Shown here: positions 8,672 to 17,800 of the stretch, in pieces
Layout: every line of letters begins with the position of its first letter
Numbering within the stretch: the first letter of the stretch is position 1
NCBI GenBank assembly: GCA_021463505.1
Contig: JAJTYR010000004.1
Coordinates: 1 to 64,000 of the forward strand
DNA from: Burkholderiaceae bacterium
GTDB lineage: Bacteria > Pseudomonadota > Gammaproteobacteria > Burkholderiales > Burkholderiaceae_E
Length of the DNA stretch: 64,000 nt
Reading direction: 5' to 3'
The notes under the pieces: generated by a model
What the model was told of the DNA's origin: nothing
The model's database searches: none
What the model saw: the letters and a program-made list of their open reading frames with translations, nothing else
Made by a program: the position numbers and the translations under genes

Positions 8672-9727
8672 ATGACCTGGCTGCCCAGACCCGCCCTGCA
8701 CCATCCGAGCCTGCCGAAGAACCGTCTCGGCCTCACGCGCCGCGACTACGAGGGCCGGATCTCCACGCTGTGCGCCGGCTGCGGCCACGATTCGATTTCG
8801 GCCGCCATCGTCCAGGCGTGCTGGTCCCTCGCGATCGAGCCGTACCGCGTGGCCAAGCTCTCGGGAATCGGCTGCTCGTCGAAGACGCCCGATTACTTCC
8901 TGGGCAACGCACACGGCTTCAACACGGTGCACGGGCGGATGCCCTCGGTGCTCACCGGCGCGAACCTCGCGAATCGCGAGCTGATCTATCTCGGCGTCTC
9001 CGGCGACGGCGACTCCGCATCGATCGGGCTGGGCCAGTTCGCGCACGCCATGCGCCGCGGCGTCGACATGACCTGCATCGTCGAGAACAACGGCGTCTAC
9101 GGCCTCACCAAGGGTCAGTTCTCGGCCACCGCCGACCGGGGCTCGAAGAGCAGGCGTGGTGCGGTCAACAACGATCCGGCGATCGACCTCGCGCTGCTCG
9201 CGCTGCAGCTGGGCGCAACCTACGTGGCGCGCGGTTTTTCGGGCGACAAGGCGCAACTGGTACCGCTGCTCGAAGGCGCGCTCGCGCATCGCGGTGCCGC
9301 CTTCATCGATGTGATCAGCCCGTGCGTGGCCTTCAACAACCACGCCGGCAGCACGCGCAGCTACGACCACGTGCGCGAGCACAACGAGGCGCTCAACCGG
9401 ATCGACGTCATCCCGCGGTGCAGCGAGATCACCGCCGACTGCCCGCCCGGCGAATCCGTCGATATCGTCCAGCACGACGGGTCGGTGCTGCGTCTGCGCA
9501 GGCTTGCCACCGGCTTCGACCCCACCGACCGGATCGGCGCGATGAACCAGGTGATGGCCCACCAGGCCATGGGTGAAATCGTCACCGGCCTGCTGTTCGT
9601 CGATGCCGCCGCCGGCGATCTGCACGAAAGGCTCGGCACCCCGGGAACCGCGTTGAACCGGCTCGACGAAGTCGCGCTGTGCCCGGGCTCGGCGATGCTC
9701 GGGAGGATCAACGCCTCGCTCCGGTGA
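8672..9727 (+). CDS. korB: 2-oxoacid:acceptor oxidoreductase, beta subunit (thiamine diphosphate binding)
   Basis: The 351-residue beta chain holds the thiamine diphosphate site: CAGCGHDSIS near residue 30, IGCSSKTPDYF, GVSGDGDSASIG and VENNGVYGLTKGQ. The conserved Cys residues in this part fit the 4Fe-4S ligands of beta subunits. Together with KorA it forms the catalytic unit. The start is the ATG at 8672, ten bases after the korA stop; a TTG at 8654 inside korA is less likely. It ends 30 bases before the convergent gltA gene. Confidence 0.85.
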   Translation: MTWLPRPALHHPSLPKNRLGLTRRDYEGRISTLCAGCGHDSISAAIVQACWSLAIEPYRVAKLSGIGCSSKTPDYFLGNAHGFNTVHGRMPSVLTGANLANRELIYLGVSGDGDSASIGLGQFAHAMRRGVDMTCIVENNGVYGLTKGQFSATADRGSKSRRGAVNNDPAIDLALLALQLGATYVARGFSGDKAQLVPLLEGALAHRGAAFIDVISPCVAFNNHAGSTRSYDHVREHNEALNRIDVIPRCSEITADCPPGESVDIVQHDGSVLRLRRLATGFDPTDRIGAMNQVMAHQAMGEIVTGLLFVDAAAGDLHERLGTPGTALNRLDEVALCPGSAMLGRINASLR

Positions 9728-9757
9728 GGCGTGCCCGCGCGGTGCGCCGTCGCCGGC

Positions 9758-11071
9758 TCACCGCCGCTTCTCCGGCGACGGCCGGACGTCGCGGCGAACG
9801 TGACCGGTGAACAGCTGGCGCGGGCGGCCGATCTTCTGGTCGGGATCGGCGATCATCTCGCCCCACTGGGCGATCCAGCCGACGGTGCGCGCCAGCGCGA
9901 AGATGCAGGTGAACATCTCGGTCGGAATGCCCAGCGCCTTCTGCACGATCCCCGAATAGAAGTCGACGTTCGGGTAAAGCTTGCGCGAGACGAAGTACTC
10001 GTCCTCGAGCGCGATCTTCTCGAGCCTCATCGCCAGTGCGAACAGCGGATCGTCGTGCAGGCCGAGCTCGGCGAGCACTTCATGGCAGGTCTCGCGCATC
10101 AGCCTGGCGCGCGGGTCGTAGTTCTTGTAGACGCGGTGCCCGAAGCCCATCAGCTTCACGTCCGAGTGCCTGTCCTTCACCTGGCCGATGAACTCGCCGA
10201 TCTTCTCGACGCCACCCATCTTCTGGATGTCGTTGAGCATCACCAGGCAGGCCTCGTTGGCGCCGCCGTGCGCGGGACCCCACAGCGTGGCGATGCCCGC
10301 GGCGATGCAGGCGAACGGATTGGCGCCCGAGGAACCCGCCAGCCGCACCGTGGAGGTGGAGGCGTTCTGCTCGTGATCGGCGTGCAGGATCAGGATGCGG
10401 TCGAGCGCGCGCACCAGCACGTCGTTCGGACGGTATTCCTCGCACGGCGTGGCGAACATCATCCGCATGAAGTTCGCCGCGTAGGACAGATGGTTCTGCG
10501 GGTACATGAACGGCTGGCCGCTCGAGTACTTGTACGCCATCGCCACCAGCGTCGGCATCTTGGCGATCAGGCGGATCGCCGAGACGAAACGGTGCTCGGG
10601 GTCGTTGATGTCGAGCGAGTCGTGATAGAAGGCCGACAGCGCACCGACCATTCCCACCAGCACCGCCATCGGGTGCGCGTCACGCCGGAAGCCCTGCAGG
10701 AAACGCGCCATCTGCTCGTGCACCATCGTGTGCCGGGTCACGCGCTGGTCGAAGTCGCGGCGCTGCTCCCCGTCGGGCAGTTCGCCGTTGAGCAGCAGGT
10801 AGCAGGTCTGCAGATAGTCGCAGTGCTCGGCGATCTGTTCGATCGGATAGCCGCGGTACAGCAGTTCGCCCCTGTCGCCGTCGATGTAGGTGATCCTCGA
10901 CTCGCAGGCGGCGGTGGACATGAAGCCCGGATCGAAAGTGAACTTGCCGGTCTGTCCGTACAGCCTGCGGATGTCGATGACGTCCGGGCCCACCGTGCCG
11001 TGGTAGACCGGAAACTCGATCGGCGGCGTGCCGTCCGAGAAGGAGAGCGTGGCTTTGTGCTGGGCGGTCAT
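9758..11071 (-). CDS. gltA: Citrate synthase
   Basis: The 437-residue protein matches the type II (hexameric, Gram-negative) citrate synthase length. It condenses acetyl-CoA with oxaloacetate. Visible active-site regions are [12 protein letters not shown] and [14 protein letters not shown], with the substrate His residues in both. The N-terminal domain with a short beta-rich segment typical of NADH-sensitive enzymes is present. The start ATG is preceded by AAGGAAGAG. It follows sdhE in the leftward operon. It differs clearly from the shorter PrpC in this window, which supports separate citrate and methylcitrate synthases. Confidence 0.97.
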   Translation of the reverse strand: MTAQHKATLSFSDGTPPIEFPVYHGTVGPDVIDIRRLYGQTGKFTFDPGFMSTAACESRITYIDGDRGELLYRGYPIEQIAEHCDYLQTCYLLLNGELPDGEQRRDFDQRVTRHTMVHEQMARFLQGFRRDAHPMAVLVGMVGALSAFYHDSLDINDPEHRFVSAIRLIAKMPTLVAMAYKYSSGQPFMYPQNHLSYAANFMRMMFATPCEEYRPNDVLVRALDRILILHADHEQNASTSTVRLAGSSGANPFACIAAGIATLWGPAHGGANEACLVMLNDIQKMGGVEKIGEFIGQVKDRHSDVKLMGFGHRVYKNYDPRARLMRETCHEVLAELGLHDDPLFALAMRLEKIALEDEYFVSRKLYPNVDFYSGIVQKALGIPTEMFTCIFALARTVGWIAQWGEMIADPDQKIGRPRQLFTGHVRRDVRPSPEKRR

Positions 11072-11139
11072 TGGACTCTTCCTTGGAGTTGAGGGTCAGG
11101 GTCGCCCCTGGCCCGGACGTTTCATCGTTGCCGCCCCGG

Positions 11140-11412
11140 TCAGACGCTGCGCAGCATCGCGAGCACCCGCTGCGCCCGGGGGCTGGCCGTCCGGTCATCG
11201 AGTTCGCACCGGCCGAGAATCAGGTCGAGCAGTTCGCCGTCGCCCAGATCGAGCAACTGGTCGAGCCCCGCCACGTCGTCGTCGCCCAGATCCGCCCCGA
11301 AGCGATCGAAGAAGCGTGCCATCACCAGGTCGTTCTCGAGCAACCCGCGACGCGCCCGCCAGCGCAGTCGCCGCCGCCGCGCCTCGTCGGCCTGGTGCGC
11401 GCCTCCGGACAT
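11140..11412 (-). CDS. sdhE: Succinate dehydrogenase flavinylation factor SdhE
   Basis: This 90-residue protein is of the DUF339/YgfY family, which helps attach FAD covalently to SdhA. The family-typical RRRLRWRARRGLLENDLVMARF segment (here residues about 13-35) contains the RG-LEND motif. Acidic helices follow. It sits between sdhB and gltA, 29 bases after the sdhB stop, as in many betaproteobacteria. The ATG chosen gives the usual family length. Confidence 0.9.
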   Translation of the reverse strand: MSGGAHQADEARRRRLRWRARRGLLENDLVMARFFDRFGADLGDDDVAGLDQLLDLGDGELLDLILGRCELDDRTASPRAQRVLAMLRSV

Positions 11413-11441
11413 CGGCCCGCGCTTCTGGTGGCGCCCGGCGT

Positions 11442-12200
11442 TCAGACCGAGCGCCGGACCAGCAGGTCCTTGATCTTGTTGATCGCCCGGTTCGGATTCA
11501 GTCCCTTGGGGCAGACGTCGACGCAATTCATGATCGAGCGGCAACGGAACAACCGGTAGGGATCCTCGAGGTCGTCGAGTCGCTCGCTGGTGGCCTGGTC
11601 GCGGGTGTCCGACAGGAAACGGTAGGCCTGCAGCAGACCGGCCGGTCCGACGTACTTGTCGGGATTCCACCAGAACGACGGGCAGGCGGTGGAGCAGCAG
11701 GCGCACAGGATGCACTCGTAGAGCCCGTCGAGCTGCTCGCGTTCCCCGGGCGACTGCAGGCGCTCCTTCTCGGGCGGCGGCGTGTCGTTGATCAGGTACG
11801 GCCGGATCGAGTGGTATTGCGCGAAGAACTGCGTCATGTCGACGATCAGGTCGCGGATCACCGGAATGCCTGGAAGCGGCCGCAGCACGATCGGCTGCTT
11901 CAGGTCGCGCAGGTTGGTGACGCACGCCAGGCCGTTCTTGCCGTTGATGTTCATCGCATCCGACCCGCACACCCCTTCGCGGCACGAACGGCGGAACGCG
12001 ATCGAGTCGTCCTTCACCTGCTTGATGCGCATCAGCGCGTCGAGCAGCATCCGGTCGGTCGGCCCGAGTTCGACCTCCAGATCCTGCATGTACGGCCGCG
12101 CATCCCTGTCGGGGTCGTAGCGATAGATCGAGAACTTCACGATCTGCCTTTCGTGCGCGGCGGGTGCCGCGTTCACCGGAGATTCGACCACTGCGCTCAT
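11442..12200 (-). CDS. sdhB: Succinate dehydrogenase iron-sulfur subunit
   Basis: The 252-residue subunit carries three clusters that pass electrons from SdhA to quinone. The 2Fe-2S ligands are in SCREGVCGSDAMNINGKNG and the Cys after LA. The second and third sets are CILCACCSTACP and CRSIMNCVDVCPKGLNP. It has a short N-terminal extension before the KFSIYRYDPD start of the conserved domain. It lies 34 bases after sdhA in the sdhCDAB operon. Confidence 0.97.
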   Translation of the reverse strand: MSAVVESPVNAAPAAHERQIVKFSIYRYDPDRDARPYMQDLEVELGPTDRMLLDALMRIKQVKDDSIAFRRSCREGVCGSDAMNINGKNGLACVTNLRDLKQPIVLRPLPGIPVIRDLIVDMTQFFAQYHSIRPYLINDTPPPEKERLQSPGEREQLDGLYECILCACCSTACPSFWWNPDKYVGPAGLLQAYRFLSDTRDQATSERLDDLEDPYRLFRCRSIMNCVDVCPKGLNPNRAINKIKDLLVRRSV

Positions 12201-12234
12201 CAGGGCTCCTGCGCTTCGCGATATGTCGGTTGTC

Positions 12235-14025
12235 TCAGAAGGTGCGCGCCTTCGGCTGGAACGTCCCGACGGTCAGCGGGCTGGTGCGCACCGGCTTGTA
12301 GTCGAGGCGGTTGCCGTCGGAGTACCACAGCGTGTGCTTCATCCAGTTGACGTCGTCACGCTCGGGGTGGTCGCGGTGCGCATGCGCGCCGCGGCTCTCC
12401 CTGCGCGCCTCGGCCGAGACGGTGGTCGCCCGGGCAACCTCGATCAGGTTGTGCAACTCGAGCGCCTCGACGCGCGCGGTGTTGAACACCTGCGACTTGT
12501 CCTTCAGGTGCACCGCGTCGACGCGTGCACGCATCGCATCGATGACCCGCACGCCCTCGGCCAGCAGTTCGGTGGTGCGGAACACGCCGCAGTGCGACTG
12601 CATCGCGCGGCGGATATCGTTGGCCACGTCCTGCGTGTTCTCGCCCGAGGTCGATGCGTCAAGCCGCGCGAGTCGCGCAAGCGCGGCGTCGCCGGCGTCG
12701 CGCGGCAGCGGCTTGTGGCCCGCCTGCTTGGCCTTCGAGCCGACGATGTGATTGCCGGCCGCGCGCCCGAACACGACCAGGTCGAGCAGCGAATTGGTGC
12801 CCAGCCGGTTCGCGCCATGCACCGACACGCAGGCACATTCGCCGATGGCGTACAGTCCGCCCACCACGGCATCGGGGTTGCCATTCTCCGGCGCGATCAC
12901 CTGCCCGTGGTAGTTCACCGGGATCCCGCCCATCTGGTAGTGCAGGGTCGGAACCACCGGAATGGGGTCGGTGATCGGGTCGACGTTGGCGAACTTGATC
13001 GCGATCTCGCGGATCGACGGCAGCCGCTTCATGATCGTCTCGGCGCCCAGGTGATCGAGCTTGAGCAGCACGTAGTCGGCGTGCGGGCCCGCGCCGCGTC
13101 CTTCCTTGATCTCCTGGTCCATCGAGCGCGAGACGAAATCGCGCGGCGCGAGATCCTTCAGCGTCGGCGCGTAACGTTCCATGAAGCGTTCGCCCTGCCG
13201 GTTCAGCAGGATGCCGCCCTCGCCGCGCACGCCCTCGGTGATCAGCACCCCCGCCCCCGCCACACCGGTGGGGTGGAACTGCCAGAATTCCATGTCCTCG
13301 AGCGGGATGCCCGCACGCGCCGCCATGCCCAGGCCGTCGCCGGTGTTGATGAACGCATTGGTCGAGGCGGCGAAGATGCGCCCGGCCCCGCCAGTGGCGA
13401 AGACCGTGACCTTCGACTCCAGCACCATCACCTCGCCGGTCTCCATCTCGAGGGCGACCACGCCGACACAGTCGCCTTCGGCGTCACGGACGATGTCGAG
13501 CGCCATCCACTCGACGAAGAACTGCGTGCGCGCACGCACGTTGCGCTGATACAGCGTGTGCAGCAGCGCGTGGCCGGTGCGGTCGGCCGCCGCACAGGCG
13601 CGCTGCACCGGTTTTTCGCCGAAGTTGGCGGTGTGGCCGCCGAACGGGCGCTGGTAGATGGTGCCGTCGGGGTTGCGGTCGAACGGCATGCCGAAGTGCT
13701 CGAGCTCGTAGACCACTTTCGGCGCTTCGCGGCACATGAATTCGATCGCGTCCTGATCGCCGAGATAGTCCGACCCCTTCACGGTGTCGAACATGTGCCA
13801 GTACCAGTTGTCCTCGCTCATGTTGCCCAGCGAGGCGCCGATGCCGCCCTGCGCGGCCACCGTGTGCGAGCGCGTGGGGAAGACTTTCGAGAGCACCGCC
13901 ACGTCGTAGCCGGCCTCGGACAGCTGCAGCGAACAGCGCATGCCGGCGCCGCCGGCCCCGACGATCACCGCATCGAACCTGCGCCGCGGCAGGTTGTTCG
14001 AGAGCTGGTTCAGCACGTCGGCCAT
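12235..14025 (-). CDS. sdhA: Succinate dehydrogenase flavoprotein subunit
   Basis: The 596-residue subunit oxidises succinate to fumarate. The N terminus has the dinucleotide site VIVGAGGAGMR. SHTVAAQGGIGA provides the His (H54) that binds FAD covalently. Active-site regions include FWQFHPTG, the capping-domain arginine region and the C-terminal HGANRLGTNSLLDLVVFGR stretch. The ATG at 14025 is preferred over one 13 codons upstream because it opens one base after the sdhD stop and gives the usual length. Confidence 0.97.
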   Translation of the reverse strand: MADVLNQLSNNLPRRRFDAVIVGAGGAGMRCSLQLSEAGYDVAVLSKVFPTRSHTVAAQGGIGASLGNMSEDNWYWHMFDTVKGSDYLGDQDAIEFMCREAPKVVYELEHFGMPFDRNPDGTIYQRPFGGHTANFGEKPVQRACAAADRTGHALLHTLYQRNVRARTQFFVEWMALDIVRDAEGDCVGVVALEMETGEVMVLESKVTVFATGGAGRIFAASTNAFINTGDGLGMAARAGIPLEDMEFWQFHPTGVAGAGVLITEGVRGEGGILLNRQGERFMERYAPTLKDLAPRDFVSRSMDQEIKEGRGAGPHADYVLLKLDHLGAETIMKRLPSIREIAIKFANVDPITDPIPVVPTLHYQMGGIPVNYHGQVIAPENGNPDAVVGGLYAIGECACVSVHGANRLGTNSLLDLVVFGRAAGNHIVGSKAKQAGHKPLPRDAGDAALARLARLDASTSGENTQDVANDIRRAMQSHCGVFRTTELLAEGVRVIDAMRARVDAVHLKDKSQVFNTARVEALELHNLIEVARATTVSAEARRESRGAHAHRDHPERDDVNWMKHTLWYSDGNRLDYKPVRTSPLTVGTFQPKARTF

Positions 14026-14026
14026 C

Positions 14027-14377
14027 TCAGACGCTCCAGACAATGATGACCGCCCAGCACGCATAGGCGACCAGCAGCACGACCGTAGCCGCCTGCAGGG
14101 CCAGGCGCAGGCCGATCGGCTTGATGTAGTCCATGTAGATGTCGCGCACGCCGACCCAGGCGTGCCAGGTGAGTGCGAGCAGTGCCACCAGGGTCAGCAC
14201 CTTCATCCAGCGCGCGGCGAACAGCCCCGCCCAGGTGCCGTAGTCGAGTTCGGGCAGCGCGAGCAGCGAAACCAGCAACACCACCGTGTAGACGGCCATC
14301 ACCACGGCGGTGAAACGCTGCGCGAGCCAGTCGCGCAGGCCGTAGTGCGCGCCGACGATGATTCGTTTGTCAGTCAT
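14027..14377 (-). CDS. sdhD: Succinate dehydrogenase membrane anchor subunit
   Basis: This 116-residue hydrophobic protein has three predicted membrane helices. The sequence HYGLRDWLAQRF near the N terminus and DYIKPIGLRLALQ before the last helix are typical of SdhD. It helps form the haem b and quinone site with SdhC. The stop lies one base from the sdhA start, and sdhC ends 13 bases upstream. Confidence 0.93.
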   Translation of the reverse strand: MTDKRIIVGAHYGLRDWLAQRFTAVVMAVYTVVLLVSLLALPELDYGTWAGLFAARWMKVLTLVALLALTWHAWVGVRDIYMDYIKPIGLRLALQAATVVLLVAYACWAVIIVWSV

Positions 14378-14390
14378 GGGGCCACCGTGG

Positions 14391-14831
14391 TCAGAACAGG
14401 CCGAACAGCTTCGACCCGAGGATCAGCGTGAGCGCAAGGCTCACCGCCAGCACGATCGCCGCGGTCGTGCGGCCGCCGGCCTTCGTCATCCCGATGTCGA
14501 CGTCCATCAGCAGGTGGCGTACACCGGCACAGAAGTGGTGCAGGTACGCCCAGATCAGCCCGAGCAGCACCAGCTTCGCGAACCAGTTCGAGACCACCGC
14601 GCGGTACGTCTCGAAGCTCAACTCGGAGGTGAGGCTCTGCTGGAACAGGTAGAGCAGGAACGGCAGGCCGACGAGGAACATCAGCGCGCCGCTGATCCGG
14701 TGCAGGATCGAGACCAGCGCCGCGAGCGGCAGCCGGTAACGAAGGACGATATCGCTGACATGGATGTTGCGGAACCGGGGCTTCGTTCCGTGTTGCGGAT
14801 CGCCCATCGATCTGTTCACCGCGTCGGCCAT
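14391..14831 (-). CDS. sdhC: Succinate dehydrogenase cytochrome b556 subunit
   Basis: The 146-residue subunit has three membrane helices. It contains SILHRISGALMF, which includes the conserved Ser and Arg of the quinone site, and LHHFCAGVRHLLMD, which includes the haem-ligand His. The ATG at 14831 is preceded by GGGGGCG; another ATG eight codons further in (14807) is possible and gives a similar length. First gene of the leftward sdhCDAB-sdhE-gltA operon. Confidence 0.94.
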   Translation of the reverse strand: MADAVNRSMGDPQHGTKPRFRNIHVSDIVLRYRLPLAALVSILHRISGALMFLVGLPFLLYLFQQSLTSELSFETYRAVVSNWFAKLVLLGLIWAYLHHFCAGVRHLLMDVDIGMTKAGGRTTAAIVLAVSLALTLILGSKLFGLF

Positions 14832-14860
14832 ATCGCCCCCGTTGATCGCAAAACCCTCGT

Positions 14861-14890
14861 ATTCTGTACCAATTTGGCGCATTGCACCAA
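14861..14890 (-). promoter_or_regulatory. Possible sdh operon promoter with overlapping palindrome
   Basis: Read on the minus strand, TTGGTG (14885-14890) and CAGAAT (14861-14866) are 18 bases apart, about 30 bases upstream of sdhC. The -35 box and spacer form the imperfect palindrome TTGGTGCAATGCGCCAA, and the element ATTGGT is repeated 18 bases apart. A repressor could sit here. Confidence 0.35.
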
Positions 14891-14933
14891 TTGCCCGTTT
14901 CGCGGCGGGGCGTTTCGCGTGCACGCGTCGCGG

Positions 14934-15758
14934 TCAGCTCAATTCGTTGTGGTAGTGATGTCGCCGGGTGACGCAGTAACCGCGGCGCAACTCGACCGGC
15001 TGGCCGCCGTAGGTGTGCGAGATGCGCTCGACCAGCAGCAGCGCCGACCCCTCGGCCACCTGCAGCGTGCGCGCGCGACTGCGGTCGGCGACCACTGCCT
15101 TGAGCCGCTCGATCGCGCCGATCATGCGCACGCCGAACTCGGTCTCGAACAACAGGTAGAGCGGGCCGTGCCAGGCGTCGAGTCGCTCGGCCGAGAGCCC
15201 GCGAAAGCGCGCACCCGGCAACCAGATCTCGTCGAGCACGGCCGGCTCGCCGTCGGCCTCGAGCAGGCGCCGGATCGTGACCACCGCCTCGCCGGCGCGC
15301 AATCCGAGCGCGCGCGCCGCCTCGCTGGGTGCGCGCAGGCGGCGGCATTCCAGCACACGGCTCGTCATGACCATGCCCGGAGCGGCTTCGCCCGCACTGC
15401 CGGCGCCCGGCGAACCGGCACTTGCGCCGGCCTCGTCGGGGCGCAGGCGCAGGAAGCGGAACTGCGTGCGCACCTCGCGGTGCGAAGCGACGAACGTGCC
15501 CCGGCCCTGGCGGCGCACGACGAGATTGGCCGCAGCCAGTTCGTCGATCGCCTTGCGTACCGTGCCCTGGCTCACGCGGTAGCGCGCCGCCAGTTCGACC
15601 TCGCTGGGGATTGCCTCGCCGGGCTTCCACTCGCCCGACTGCAGGCCACGCAGCAGCAACTCGCGGATCTGCCGATACAGCGGGGCGAAGGTCGGCGCCG
15701 CGCCGGCCACGGGGGTTGCACCGTCGTCACGTCGGGCATTGCGGGACGCTTCGTTCAT
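14934..15758 (-). CDS. GntR-family (HutC/UTRA type) transcriptional regulator
   Basis: The 274-residue protein has an N-terminal winged helix-turn-helix (about residues 25-95) with PLYRQIRELLLRGLQSGEW, IPSEVELAARYRVSQGTVRKA and RQGRGTFV. A C-terminal UTRA ligand-binding domain follows, containing LDEIWLPG and LLLVERISHTYGGQPVELR. It is the usual regulator placed between sdh and mdh in betaproteobacteria and probably represses TCA genes in response to a small metabolite; the ligand is not known from sequence. The ATG at 15758 is preferred. A longer reading would include the palindromic operator as coding sequence. Confidence 0.88.
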   Translation of the reverse strand: MNEASRNARRDDGATPVAGAAPTFAPLYRQIRELLLRGLQSGEWKPGEAIPSEVELAARYRVSQGTVRKAIDELAAANLVVRRQGRGTFVASHREVRTQFRFLRLRPDEAGASAGSPGAGSAGEAAPGMVMTSRVLECRRLRAPSEAARALGLRAGEAVVTIRRLLEADGEPAVLDEIWLPGARFRGLSAERLDAWHGPLYLLFETEFGVRMIGAIERLKAVVADRSRARTLQVAEGSALLLVERISHTYGGQPVELRRGYCVTRRHHYHNELS

Positions 15759-15805
15759 GGCGGCGATTGAACCACGTCTGGCGACTCCAAGTCCAGTTAC
15801 ATATG

Positions 15806-15817
15806 TCTTATATAAGA
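15806..15817. promoter_or_regulatory. Palindromic operator between gntR and mdh
   Basis: TCTTATATAAGA is a perfect 12-bp palindrome in otherwise GC-rich DNA, with partly symmetric AT flanks. It ends 12 bases before the -35 box of mdh and lies in the leader or promoter region of the divergent gntR gene. It is the obvious candidate binding site for the adjacent GntR protein. Confidence 0.65.
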
Positions 15818-15829
15818 TATTTATACGGT

Positions 15830-15858
15830 TTGACACTGAGGACGGCCGATCCTAAACT
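15830..15858 (+). promoter_or_regulatory. Sigma-70 promoter of mdh
   Basis: TTGACA (15830-15835) and TAAACT (15853-15858) are separated by 17 bases. The start codon of mdh is 46 bases downstream, after a CGAAAGG ribosome binding site. Confidence 0.65.
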
Positions 15859-15903
15859 ACCAGGCGTCCCCGGTCTTCCCCTCCCCCACGAAAGGTCGCC
15901 CCC

Positions 15904-16887
15904 ATGTCCAAGCCCGCCAAGCGCGTCGCCGTCACCGGCGCCGCCGGCCAGATCGGCTACAGCCTGCTTTTCCGGATCGCCAACGGCGACATGCTCGGAA
16001 AAGACCAGCCCGTAGTGCTGCAACTGCTCGACATCACGCCGGCGCTGCCGGCGGTCAGGGGCGTGGTGATGGAACTCGAAGACTGCGCCTTTCCGCTGCT
16101 CGCGGGCGTGGTGGTCACCGACGATCCGAAAGTCGCCTTCCGCGACGCGGACTACGCGCTGCTGGTGGGTGCGCGCCCGCGCACCAAGGGCATGGAGCGC
16201 AAGGATCTGCTCGAGGCCAACGGCGCGATCTTCACGGTGCAGGGCCGTGCGCTCGACGAGGCCGCGAACCGCGACTGCCGCATCCTGGTGGTGGGCAACC
16301 CGGCCAACACCAACGCCTACATCGCGATGCGCTCGGCGCCGGGACTGCCGAAGAAGAACTTCACCGCGATGCTGCGCCTGGACCACAACCGCGCACTCTC
16401 GCAGGTGGCCGCGCGCATCGGCAAGCCGGTCGACGCGGTCGAGAAGATGGTCGTCTGGGGCAACCACAGCCCGACCATGTACCCCGACTACCGCTTCGCC
16501 ACCGTCGGCGGCCAGTCGGTCAGGTCGATGATCGGCGACGAGGCGTGGAACCGCGACGTCTTCATTCCCACCGTGGGCAAGCGCGGTGCGGCGATCATCG
16601 AGGCGCGCGGGCTGTCGTCCGCGGCGTCGGCTGCCAACGCGGCGATCGACCACGTGCGCGACTGGGCGCTGGGCACCGGCGGCCGCTGGGTGACGATGGG
16701 CGTGCCGTCCGACGGCTCCTACGGCATTCCCGAAGACGTGATCTACGGCGTCCCGGTCACCTGCGCCAACGGCGAGTACACCCGGGTGAGCGGCCTGGAG
16801 ATCGACGAGTTCAGCCGCGCGCGCATGGACCTCACGCTGAAGGAGTTGTTCGAGGAACGCGAAGGCGTCAAGCACCTGCTGGGCTGA
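15904..16887 (+). CDS. mdh: Malate dehydrogenase
   Basis: The 327-residue enzyme oxidises malate to oxaloacetate with NAD. The N-terminal [20 protein letters not shown] is the dinucleotide-binding site of the homodimeric cytosolic-type MDH common in betaproteobacteria. [18 protein letters not shown] holds substrate-binding arginines, and VWGNHSP holds the catalytic His. It opens the rightward mdh-prpBCD-acnA run; prpB follows after 12 bases. Confidence 0.97.
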   Translation: MSKPAKRVAVTGAAGQIGYSLLFRIANGDMLGKDQPVVLQLLDITPALPAVRGVVMELEDCAFPLLAGVVVTDDPKVAFRDADYALLVGARPRTKGMERKDLLEANGAIFTVQGRALDEAANRDCRILVVGNPANTNAYIAMRSAPGLPKKNFTAMLRLDHNRALSQVAARIGKPVDAVEKMVVWGNHSPTMYPDYRFATVGGQSVRSMIGDEAWNRDVFIPTVGKRGAAIIEARGLSSAASAANAAIDHVRDWALGTGGRWVTMGVPSDGSYGIPEDVIYGVPVTCANGEYTRVSGLEIDEFSRARMDLTLKELFEEREGVKHLLG

Positions 16888-16899
16888 GGTTGGCCCACC

Positions 16900-17778
16900 A
16901 TGAGCACCCCCGGACGCAAGTTCCGCGACGCGCTCGCCGCCGAGCAGCCGCTGCAGGTTCCCGGCGCGATCAACGCCAATCACGCGCTTCTGGCCAGGCA
17001 CGCCGGCTATCGCGCGATCTACCTGTCGGGCGGCGGCGTCGCCGCCGGCTCGCTCGGCCTGCCCGACCTCGGCATCACCGGACTCGAAGACGTGCTGGTC
17101 GACGTGCGCCGCATCACCGACGTCTGCAATCTGCCGCTGCTGGTCGACGTCGATACCGGCTTCGGCGCCTCGGCGTTCAACGTCGCGCGCACCACGAAGT
17201 CGCTGGTCAAGGCCGGCGCAGCCGCGATGCACATCGAGGACCAGGTGGGCGCGAAGCGCTGCGGCCACCGGCCCGGCAAGGAGATCGTCAGCCAGGACGA
17301 AATGGTCGACCGCATCAAGGCGGCCGTCGACGCCCGTACCGACCCCGACTTCTTCGTGATGGCGCGCACCGACGCGCTGGCGGTCGAGGGGCTCGAGCGC
17401 GCGATCGAGCGCGCGGTGGCCTGCGCCGAGGCCGGTGCCGACGGCATTTTCCCCGAGGCAATCACCGAGCTGTCGATGTACCGGCGCTTCGCCGACGCGG
17501 TGAAGGCCCCGGTACTGGCCAACATCACCGAGTTCGGCCAGACGCCGCTGTTCACCGTCGACGAGCTGCGCGGCGCCGGTGTCGCGATCGCGCTCTACCC
17601 GCTGTCGGCATTCCGCGCGATGAACAAGGCGGCCGACAACGTCTACCGCACGCTGCGCCGCGACGGCACGCAGCAGGCGGTGGTGCCGACGATGCAGACA
17701 CGCCAGGAACTGTACGACTCGATCGGTTACTGGGACTACGAGCGCAAGCTCGACGCACTGTTCGCGCGCCCGAAGTGA
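16900..17778 (+). CDS. prpB: 2-methylisocitrate lyase
   Basis: The 292-residue enzyme cleaves 2-methylisocitrate to pyruvate and succinate, the last step of the methylcitrate cycle. It has the isocitrate-lyase superfamily catalytic motif KRCGHR (Cys121), the metal-binding VDVDTGFG stretch (about residues 82-89), and [16 protein letters not shown] near the N terminus. The length matches PrpB and not isocitrate lyase (over 400 residues). Start ATG is 12 bases after mdh. Confidence 0.95.
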   Translation: MSTPGRKFRDALAAEQPLQVPGAINANHALLARHAGYRAIYLSGGGVAAGSLGLPDLGITGLEDVLVDVRRITDVCNLPLLVDVDTGFGASAFNVARTTKSLVKAGAAAMHIEDQVGAKRCGHRPGKEIVSQDEMVDRIKAAVDARTDPDFFVMARTDALAVEGLERAIERAVACAEAGADGIFPEAITELSMYRRFADAVKAPVLANITEFGQTPLFTVDELRGAGVAIALYPLSAFRAMNKAADNVYRTLRRDGTQQAVVPTMQTRQELYDSIGYWDYERKLDALFARPK

Positions 17779-17800
17779 GCGCGCCCCAAACGGAACGACC

